Assembly: GCA_026388495.1 (NCBI GenBank)
Contig: JAPLJQ010000468.1
Span: forward strand, 1 to 12,586
Source: Deltaproteobacteria bacterium
GTDB lineage: Bacteria > Desulfobacterota > Syntrophia > Syntrophales > UBA2185
Direction: 5' to 3'
DNA length: 12,586 nt
In this document: positions 7,608 to 12,586 of the stretch, one piece after another
How the letters are laid out: each line of letters begins with the position of its first letter
How positions within the stretch are numbered: position 1 is the first letter of the stretch
Program-made: the position numbers and the translations under genes
The notes under the pieces: generated by a model
What the model saw: only the letters and a program-made list of their open reading frames with translations
What the model was told of the DNA's origin: nothing
Databases searched by the model: none

Positions 7608-8705
7608 TTATTTATATAACCTTTCATTGTCTTGTATATCCATCCACATGGCAAACAGCAGGGATTGAAAAGAGCTGATGAACAGAAATACAAAAGCCAG
7701 CATGGTTAGGGGTGAGACATTATCACGGGTAAAAAGCATGATATTGCCAATCTTGATCATATAGGGAATCGTGATGGCGCCGAGAAGAAAAGCAAAATGG
7801 TACAGAAGAAAAAGGGGGTGGAAATCTCTGATGAGATACTTGATCCATAACCGCTTAAAGAAGGATTTGAACAGCAGCCAGGAAATTCTTGGTATGACCT
7901 TCATGACTCTCATCTTTGACTGCTCTCCGACATTGTAAACAGGCTTAATCCCTACCTCTTTTATGGTACAGAAGGCGATATTCAGTTTGACAAGAAGGTC
8001 GTTTGGCATGCCGTAGCTGCGGTAGATGTCGTGAATCCTAATAGCCTGAAGAGCCTTTAATGATATGGCGGTGTATCCGCTCTGGGTGTCCGACACATGC
8101 CAGTAACCGGATGCAATTTTTGTCAGGATGGAAAGGATCGAGTTGCCGATGAACCGTGTTTTCGGCATCACAAGCCAGGCGCTGCGGTGAATCAGGCGGT
8201 TGCCTTTTACGTAATCGATGCCCTCATCAATCACAGGCCGGCAGATGGAATCGAGTTCAGAAGGATCCATCTGCCCGTCACCGGCCATGACGGCAATACA
8301 TTCAATGTGGTGATCAAGACACCATTTATAACCCCTCGCAATGGCCGCCCCGACGCCGCCATTTTTTAAATGATTGATTAAGATGATCCGGTCCGACTCA
8401 GGTTTTTCATTTGCCACTTCGGCAGGAACATAGTATTGCAGTTCTTTTTCCGCCATTTCATGGAGAACGATTTCCGCCTGGTTGTATTTTGTTTTTTCAG
8501 GCCGGTCCCTGACAATCAGGGATTCTCCGGTAGGTGTCTGCTCTTTAATATAATTTGAAACGAGGCCCCCCGTTTTGTCTGTTGAACAATCATTGACCAC
8601 CACGATGCGGTCCACAAAATCCGGCATGGTCGAGATAACCTGCAGGATCTGATCTTCTTCATTATACGCCGGGACGACTACCGCAACGGTCTTATGGTTG
8701 AGCAT
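7608..8705 (-). CDS. Family 2 glycosyltransferase with two C-terminal membrane segments
   Basis: GT-A fold glycosyltransferase of 365 residues, first gene of the minus-strand operon. It starts with VAVVVPAYNEED (7-18) and VVVNDCSTDKT (35-45). It has the acidic DGQMDP at 143-148 (metal/sugar-nucleotide site) and DTQSGYTA at 206-213, as in polyprenyl-phosphate mannose/glucose synthase-like enzymes. Two hydrophobic helices at ~296-318 and ~330-353 would anchor it in the inner membrane, with a short charged tail. Residues ~50-105, between the nucleotide-binding part and NHLKNGGVGAAIARGY, form a charged stretch longer than usual for this family. A GGGGAGG site (complement of 8717-8723) lies 11 bases before the ATG. 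It probably transfers a sugar to polyprenyl phosphate or to a lipid-linked glycan, perhaps the diamino-uronic acid made by the genes downstream. Donor and acceptor cannot be read from the sequence. Confidence 0.88.
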   Translation of the reverse strand: MLNHKTVAVVVPAYNEEDQILQVISTMPDFVDRIVVVNDCSTDKTGGLVSNYIKEQTPTGESLIVRDRPEKTKYNQAEIVLHEMAEKELQYYVPAEVANEKPESDRIILINHLKNGGVGAAIARGYKWCLDHHIECIAVMAGDGQMDPSELDSICRPVIDEGIDYVKGNRLIHRSAWLVMPKTRFIGNSILSILTKIASGYWHVSDTQSGYTAISLKALQAIRIHDIYRSYGMPNDLLVKLNIAFCTIKEVGIKPVYNVGEQSKMRVMKVIPRISWLLFKSFFKRLWIKYLIRDFHPLFLLYHFAFLLGAITIPYMIKIGNIMLFTRDNVSPLTMLAFVFLFISSFQSLLFAMWMDIQDNERLYK

Positions 8706-8765
8706 GTAACGGACGGCCTCCCCTATTTTATAATGGTATTGGCTGAATACGTATCATACACGACT

Positions 8766-8779
8766 GATTGTTTACAATC
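8766..8779. promoter_or_regulatory. 14-bp perfect palindrome, possible operator
   Basis: GATTGT and ACAATC are exact inverted copies separated by TT. The site lies ~60 bases upstream of the glycosyltransferase start, just upstream of a TATGAT -10-like box on the minus strand. A dimeric regulator bound there would cover the -35/spacer region of that operon. Nothing shows that it is bound, and a 6-bp half-site can arise by chance. Confidence 0.3.
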
Positions 8780-8804
8780 TATATTCACGACGGCCGGAAC
8801 AAAC

Positions 8805-8832
8805 TTCATTTCACTGATGGTGTATATATAAT
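8805..8832 (+). promoter_or_regulatory. Candidate sigma70-type promoter for the methyltransferase operon
   Basis: The -10 hexamer TATAAT (8827-8832) matches consensus exactly. TTCATT (8805-8810), 16 bases upstream, is a weak -35 with three matches. Transcription would start near 8839-8841, at or beside the second inverted repeat, leaving a leader of about 110 bases before the methyltransferase ATG. The surrounding TATATATA tract makes a chance match to the -10 fairly likely. Confidence 0.4.
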
Positions 8833-8840
8833 CAGAAATA

Positions 8841-8876
8841 CGAGATCAAGCAATAAAAATACAAGAAAAGATCTCG
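8841..8876. repeat. 7-bp inverted repeat in the methyltransferase leader
   Basis: CGAGATC (8841-8847) and GATCTCG (8870-8876) are perfect inverted copies around a 22-base A-rich, G/C-poor loop. In RNA from the candidate promoter they would form a hairpin at the very 5' end of the leader; as DNA they could be a spaced operator. There is no T-run after it, so it is not a terminator. Confidence 0.35.
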
Positions 8877-8923
8877 CCCGTCAGCGGATTATTTAGTATG
8901 ATTCTAAAGGAGGTTTCAAGGAC

Positions 8924-8953
8924 GTGTGTGAAAATTATCCGGGAGTTGTTTAA
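8924..8953 (+). CDS. Nine-codon leader ORF abutting the methyltransferase start
   Basis: A GTG codon at 8924 opens a 9-residue frame (VCENYPGVV as coded) whose TAA at 8951-8953 touches the ATG at 8954. Upstream lies AAAGGAGG (8906-8913), the strongest Shine-Dalgarno match in the region, 10 bases before the GTG, whereas the methyltransferase's own site (GGGAG, 8941-8945) lies inside the leader. This layout would couple translation of the two. The peptide has no recognisable function and may never be made; a long-range AAAGGAGG with no real ORF is the alternative. Confidence 0.3.
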   Translation: MCENYPGVV

Positions 8954-9709
8954 ATGAATGAAGGGCCATCGGGAAAAGCCGAACGTGAAGTTGCCCACGG
9001 CAAAAGGATTTCCGGCGCGGATCCCGAAAAGATATGGGGTTGGAAAACTACGGCAGGTCAGGTTAGGGCAGCAAGACGTGCGGAATGGATTTCTGCGAGC
9101 GCTCAACTCGGGCCGGGTCGCCGAGCGCTGGAGATTGGTTGCGGCACGGGGATGTTTACGGAAATGTTCGTCAGAACGGGCGCTCAGATCGTGGCTGTGG
9201 ATATTTCACGGGAGCTGATAGAAAAAGCGAGGTCCCGGGGATTGTCCGCAGATCGGGTGGTCTTCCTTGAAAAGAAGTTTGAAGATTGTGATGTCCATGG
9301 TCCGTTTGACACCGTGATCGGATCATCTGTCCTTCACCATCTCGATATCAGAAAAGCGCTTGCTAAAATATTTGAACTTCTGAAGCCGGGGGGCGTCATG
9401 TGCTTTGTCGAGCCGAACATGCTTAACCCCCAGATTATGATTCAGAAGAATGTTCCCCTCATTAAGGAGTACATGGGAGATTCCGCCGATGAAACAGCTT
9501 TTATTCGCTGGCGTATTCGCGATCTCCTGCTGGCATCAGGGTTTGTGAAGGTAACGGTATTGCCCTGCGACTGGCTGCACCCGTTAACACCACCGTCAAT
9601 GATTAAAACTGTTATGAAGGCTGGTCTTATCCTGGAGAAATTACCCATCATCCGTGAATTTTCCGGGTCTTTATTCATTATGTCCCGCCGGCCGGAGAAA
9701 AGGCATTAA
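8954..9709 (+). CDS. Class I SAM-dependent methyltransferase
   Basis: Predicted cytoplasmic enzyme of 251 residues with a complete Rossmann-like SAM domain. Motif I is ALEIGCGTG at 58-66, the acidic ribose-binding residue is D83 in VAVDIS, GPFDTVIGSSVLHHL spans 116-130, and the post-motif LKPGG is at 143-147. This is the Methyltransf_11/25 type, which acts on small molecules, lipids and sugars; no metal-binding or nucleic-acid domain is visible. The C-terminal ~90 residues (after FVEPN) are more hydrophobic and may shape the acceptor pocket. The start has GGGAG 8 bases upstream and follows the stop of a tiny leader ORF. It heads the right-hand plus-strand operon, 15 bases ahead of a second methyltransferase. 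O-methylation of a glycan or its lipid carrier is a context guess. Confidence 0.88.
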   Translation: MNEGPSGKAEREVAHGKRISGADPEKIWGWKTTAGQVRAARRAEWISASAQLGPGRRALEIGCGTGMFTEMFVRTGAQIVAVDISRELIEKARSRGLSADRVVFLEKKFEDCDVHGPFDTVIGSSVLHHLDIRKALAKIFELLKPGGVMCFVEPNMLNPQIMIQKNVPLIKEYMGDSADETAFIRWRIRDLLLASGFVKVTVLPCDWLHPLTPPSMIKTVMKAGLILEKLPIIREFSGSLFIMSRRPEKRH

Positions 9710-9724
9710 ACAGAGCCGAAGCAT

Positions 9725-10393
9725 ATGAAAAGCGACACGGATACATCGTACACATTGAAGTTGCTGCCCTTTAAAAAATGCAGGGCGTTAGGTCATGACG
9801 ATCCTATCAGGTTTTACTACTGGCCCGTTATCGGCAAACTCTACAGGAGACGGGTTGAAATCTGCCTATCGGAGTGTAGGGGTGGAGAACGAATTTTAGA
9901 AGTTGGTTTTGGTTCCGGTGTAACGTTTTTGAATTTGCATGAGAGGTATAGAGAAATCCACGGACTGGATATGAAAGAATCCATTAGAAATGTGTATCCT
10001 GTATTTACGTCGGCGCACATTGCAACATATTTGCTAAACGGTGATGTCATGCACATGCCCTATATGAATGATGTTTTTGATACCGTTTTATTGATCAGCG
10101 TTTTGGAGCATCTAAGGCCGGAAAAGCAATTACAGGCTTTTTCAGAAATTCGAAGGGTTCTCAAGCCAGGGGGGCAGGTGGTTTACGGTGTCCCAGTAGA
10201 AAGACCCCTCATGGTATGGATGTTCCGGATACTGGGCTACAATATCAGAAAGCTTCATTATTCTACGGAAAAAGATGTTTTGCAGGCCGCCGGCAGCATA
10301 TTTGAAAGGGTTAGTGTCCTTCAGATGAAGAGTTTTTGCTCCGGACTCGGCTATATTTACGAAGTCGGTCATTTTGTGAAGTGTCAATCTTAA
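9725..10393 (+). CDS. Class I SAM-dependent methyltransferase
   Basis: Second methyltransferase, 222 residues. Motif I is ILEVGFGSG at 57-65, the acidic loop is LDMKES (D82), a VFDTVLLISVLEHL stretch spans 117-130, and LKPGG is at 146-150. The N-terminal ~50 residues (DDPIRFYYWPVIGKLYRRR) are basic and aromatic, a feature seen in methyltransferases that act near membranes or on lipid-linked substrates, though this is only suggestive. It is only distantly similar to the preceding methyltransferase, so this is not a recent tandem duplication. Its codons are visibly more AT-rich than those of the amidotransferase gene, hinting at mosaic assembly of the cluster. The Shine-Dalgarno site is weak, and expression probably depends on read-through from the gene 15 bases upstream. 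The TMTC-like gene follows after 11 bases. Confidence 0.87.
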   Translation: MKSDTDTSYTLKLLPFKKCRALGHDDPIRFYYWPVIGKLYRRRVEICLSECRGGERILEVGFGSGVTFLNLHERYREIHGLDMKESIRNVYPVFTSAHIATYLLNGDVMHMPYMNDVFDTVLLISVLEHLRPEKQLQAFSEIRRVLKPGGQVVYGVPVERPLMVWMFRILGYNIRKLHYSTEKDVLQAAGSIFERVSVLQMKSFCSGLGYIYEVGHFVKCQS

Positions 10394-10404
10394 TGTGATA
10401 GGTC

Positions 10405-12246
10405 ATGGATAATCCGTATAACCGATACGATAAATATCTCATCAGTTTGGTCCTGTCTGTTTTTTTGATTGTCCTTTTTTGGCAGGTGCAACATCATTAC
10501 TTCATCCTTTACGATGATTGCCTGTATGTAACGGAAAACTATAATGTCCAGAGGGGTTTGAGTTGGGAAAGCGTTACGTGGGCAATGACGGCCACGGAGG
10601 CGGGCTTCTGGCATCCCCTGACATGGTTGTCCTTGATGCTTGACTATCAGATGTTCGGTCTGAATCCCGGCGGGTTTCATTGGACAAACGCACTGTTGCA
10701 CATAGCCAATACAATCCTGTTGTTTTTCGTCCTGAGCCGAATGACGGAAGAAACCTGGAAAAGTGCATTGGTGGCAGCCCTTTTTGCCTTTCATCCCTTG
10801 CACGTAGAATCTGTTGCATGGGTCTCGCAGAGAAAAGACGTGTTGAGTACATTTTTCTGGTTCCTCACGATGTTGGCATATGTCTGTTATGCGGAGAGAC
10901 CCCGTATATATCGTTATGTGCCGGTGGTCTTTTTTTATGTGATGGGTTTGATGTCAAAGCCCATGTTGGTGACATTGCCTTTTGTCCTGTTGCTTCTGGA
11001 CTATTGGCCCTTGAGACGGTTTTCTGCCTATTCTTCCCATGTCATGGGAAAAATCAGGTTTCCGCAAATTCCGCCTTTTTCCCTCATTTTAGAAAAGATC
11101 CCTCTTCTTGTTCTGGCAACGGGTCTGGTGGTTGTGACGTTTTATACTGAAGAAAAAATCGGAGCCCTGAAGTCTCTTGAGATGTTTCCGGTTGAATTGC
11201 GCACGGCAAATGCGATCGTTTCTTATGCGGGTTACATCTGGAAAATGATGTGGCCGATAAATCTGACTGTGTTTTATCCTTATCATGATGTGCTGCCATG
11301 GTGGCAGGTTGTTTCATCTGCTGTCATCCTCGTGTTAATAACGATTCCGGTTTTTTACAACATAAAACGTTCCCCTTTTTTGATTGTTGGCTGGTTGTGG
11401 TATCTGGGAACGCTGGTGCCGGTGATTGGCCTGGTGCAGATCGGAGAGCACGCCATGGCGGATCGATATACATATATACCGCTTATCGGGTTATTTATCA
11501 TAATCGTATGGGGCGCGTCTGATCTCCCGAAGGGATGGAGATGGAGACACAAGAAAACCCTGTTGGGTCTTTCGTCGGGGATTATTTTATCCGCATTGAT
11601 GATTCTGACATGGTTCCAGATACAATACTGGAAAGACAATGTAACGCTTTTCAGACATGCCGTTCATGTGACAAATAGTAGCTTTCTGGCACATATCAAT
11701 CTCGGTGCAGCTCTTTCTCAAAAGGAAAAGTGGGATGAGGCTATGGAATGTTTCCTCAATGCTTTGCGGATTAAACCTCACAACGTTCTTATTTATAACA
11801 ATATGGGACTGGCCATGGCACACCAGGGTAAACTGGATGAAGCTGTCGATTATTATGACACGGCCCTGCGGATTAAGCCTGATGACGAGAAAGTTCATAA
11901 TAACCTTGCCATGGCTCTTGCTGATCAGGGGAGGTTGGACGAGGCGATACGCCATTACAGGGAGGCTTTGAAGATCAAGCCGGACTATGCAGCCGCCCAT
12001 AATAACCTTGCCAATGTTTTAGCTGGCCATGGGGAGGTAGACGAGGCGATACGCCATTACAGAGAGGCTTTGAGGCTCGAGCCGGAACATGCAGATTTTC
12101 ACAATAACCTTGGCGTTGCTTTGGCACGGCGGAAGCAACTTGAAGATGCCGTTTATCACTTTAGAGAAGCTCTGAGGCTCAAGCCGGATCATAGCGGTGC
12201 ACGCAAGAATATGAATGCCCTTTTGCCGGGACATGGAGGAAACTGA
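10405..12246 (+). CDS. TMTC-like GT-C membrane glycosyltransferase with C-terminal TPRs
   Basis: Integral membrane protein of 613 residues. The N-terminal ~410 residues hold roughly ten hydrophobic segments, starting with one at ~11-29. The first outer loop carries the acidic pair D37-D38 (YDD), as in GT-C fold enzymes that use polyprenyl-phosphate sugars. Conserved blocks follow: HPLTW at 70-74, HPLHVESVAWVSQRKD at 130-145, SKPMLVTLP at 184-192 and ADRYTYIP at 352-359. This pattern matches the TMTC / PMT-related bacterial family. Residues ~426-595 are five 34-residue TPRs (DEAIRHYREALxIKPD type), followed by a short cap. It probably moves a sugar from a lipid carrier to a protein or glycan on the periplasmic side, with the TPRs binding a partner or acceptor. 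Family recognition is firm; O-mannosylation is known for animal TMTCs and only inferred here. Confidence 0.87.
   Translation: MDNPYNRYDKYLISLVLSVFLIVLFWQVQHHYFILYDDCLYVTENYNVQRGLSWESVTWAMTATEAGFWHPLTWLSLMLDYQMFGLNPGGFHWTNALLHIANTILLFFVLSRMTEETWKSALVAALFAFHPLHVESVAWVSQRKDVLSTFFWFLTMLAYVCYAERPRIYRYVPVVFFYVMGLMSKPMLVTLPFVLLLLDYWPLRRFSAYSSHVMGKIRFPQIPPFSLILEKIPLLVLATGLVVVTFYTEEKIGALKSLEMFPVELRTANAIVSYAGYIWKMMWPINLTVFYPYHDVLPWWQVVSSAVILVLITIPVFYNIKRSPFLIVGWLWYLGTLVPVIGLVQIGEHAMADRYTYIPLIGLFIIIVWGASDLPKGWRWRHKKTLLGLSSGIILSALMILTWFQIQYWKDNVTLFRHAVHVTNSSFLAHINLGAALSQKEKWDEAMECFLNALRIKPHNVLIYNNMGLAMAHQGKLDEAVDYYDTALRIKPDDEKVHNNLAMALADQGRLDEAIRHYREALKIKPDYAAAHNNLANVLAGHGEVDEAIRHYREALRLEPEHADFHNNLGVALARRKQLEDAVYHFREALRLKPDHSGARKNMNALLPGHGGN
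11938..12073 (+). repeat. Near-identical DNA repeat between adjacent TPR units
   Basis: Bases 11938-11971 and 12040-12073 match at 33 of 34 positions (the difference is G at 11961, A at 12063) and lie exactly 102 bases apart, one TPR unit. They encode DEAIRHYREAL in TPRs 3 and 4. The other TPRs are far more diverged in DNA, so this pair looks like a recent unit duplication or gene conversion. Confidence 0.8.
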
Positions 12247-12254
12247 AATTATAC

Positions 12255-12586
12255 ATGATGGATACCGAGCAGGTTAATTATCAGAAAGCACGGATGAATC
12301 ACTGGAATGCCGTGGCCCGGAAAATGGGTACATGGAGCGGTTTTGGTGGATATTACCACAGGCGTATCACTGAGATTTTTCAGTTTTTGGTCCCGGCGGG
12401 ACAGCGTGTCCTTGACATCGGCTGCGGGAAAGGGGATTTGCTGGCGGCACTCAAGCCCGGTTACGGCGTTGGCGTCGATTTTTCCTCTGAAATGATTCAA
12501 TGTGCAAAGGAACGCCACCCTGACCTCCGATTTATTCAGGCAGATGCACACTGCGTCGATATCACGGAGACATTTGATTATATCAT
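12255..12586 (+). CDS. Class I SAM-dependent methyltransferase, N-terminal part (cut by window end)
   Basis: An open frame of 110 codons runs off the right edge without a stop. It begins MMDTEQVNYQ and shows a clear SAM-binding motif I, VLDIGCGKG, at residues 52-60, then VGVDFSSEM with the acidic D75 and FIQADAHC at 93-100. The first ~45 residues form a helical lead-in (MNHWNAVARKMG...GFGGYYHRR) common in small-molecule and lipid methyltransferases. GGAGGA at 12236-12241, inside the end of the TPR gene, is 13 bases from the first ATG and 16 from the second, a rather long spacing; either Met could initiate. The gene sits 8 bases after the TMTC-like gene and is the third methyltransferase of this operon. 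Substrate is unknown. Confidence 0.85.
   Translation, partial: MMDTEQVNYQKARMNHWNAVARKMGTWSGFGGYYHRRITEIFQFLVPAGQRVLDIGCGKGDLLAALKPGYGVGVDFSSEMIQCAKERHPDLRFIQADAHCVDITETFDYI

Larger units (their letters stand above)
8706..8953. promoter_or_regulatory. Divergent intergenic region between the glycosyltransferase and methyltransferase operons
   Basis: This 248-base AT-rich gap is the only place from which both divergent operons can start. It holds a GATTGT-TT-ACAATC palindrome (8766-8779), a consensus plus-strand -10 box, a second inverted repeat (8841-8876) and a small leader ORF. On the minus strand, TATGAT (complement of 8753-8758) and TATAAA near 8727-8733 are possible -10 boxes for the glycosyltransferase operon, but neither has a convincing -35 at the right distance. 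Confidence 0.6.

Noticed and set aside
7607..7693. Extended N-terminus of the fused protein from the ATG at 7693
   Set aside because: It would overlap the glycosyltransferase by 86 bases and add 29 residues (FNPCCLPCGW type) unlike any Gfo/Idh start; ATG 7606 or, less likely, 7627 fits better.
11670..12246. TPR coding repeats as a non-coding tandem repeat or CRISPR-like array
   Set aside because: The 102-base period keeps frame throughout and encodes canonical 34-residue TPR units.
1..12586. Mobile elements, CRISPR arrays, tRNA or rRNA genes
   Set aside because: I saw no transposase or integrase motifs, no regularly spaced direct repeats apart from the TPR coding repeat, and no recognisable RNA gene.

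Overview
The window reads as part of a bacterial surface-glycan or protein-glycosylation cluster. It has no rRNA, tRNA, CRISPR array, transposase or phage gene that I can see. Dense gene packing, Shine-Dalgarno sites and GTG starts are clearly bacterial. The gene mix (two Gfo/Idh/MocA oxidoreductases, a DegT-family aminotransferase, an AsnB-type amidotransferase, a B12-radical SAM protein, and a TMTC-like membrane glycosyltransferase with TPRs) resembles what is common in Desulfobacterota (former Deltaproteobacteria, Geobacter or Syntrophus type). That placement is an impression from gene content, not a measurement.

Layout. (1) Positions 1-3847, plus strand: the C-terminal end of a flippase-like membrane protein, then a cobalamin-binding radical SAM protein and a glutamine-dependent asparagine synthase-like amidotransferase. 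(2) Positions 3841-8705, minus strand: a tight four-gene operon transcribed right to left. The order is a membrane-anchored family 2 glycosyltransferase, a fused Gfo/Idh oxidoreductase-hexapeptide acyltransferase with a C-terminal zinc-ribbon-like tail, a DegT/WbpE-type aminotransferase, and a second stand-alone Gfo/Idh oxidoreductase. (3) Positions 8706-8953: a divergent intergenic region with two inverted repeats, a probable promoter and a 9-codon leader ORF. (4) Positions 8954-12586, plus strand: two class I SAM methyltransferases, a TMTC-like GT-C glycosyltransferase with five TPRs, and a third methyltransferase cut by the window end.

How the genes may work together. Oxidoreductase, aminotransferase and acyltransferase are the set that turns UDP-GlcNAcA into UDP-2,3-diacetamido-2,3-dideoxy uronic acid in the WbpB/WbpE/WbpD (WlbA/WlbC/WlbB) pathway. 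Here the first and last steps are fused in one chain and the first enzyme is present twice. The neighbouring amidotransferase could convert a uronic acid carboxyl to an amide. The family 2 glycosyltransferase would load a polyprenyl carrier or extend a glycan, and the methyltransferases could cap or decorate it. The UDP-GlcNAc 6-dehydrogenase that would start the pathway is not in the window. The fused enzyme with its paralogous partner is the most distinctive item; I see no clear evidence of a wholly new system.
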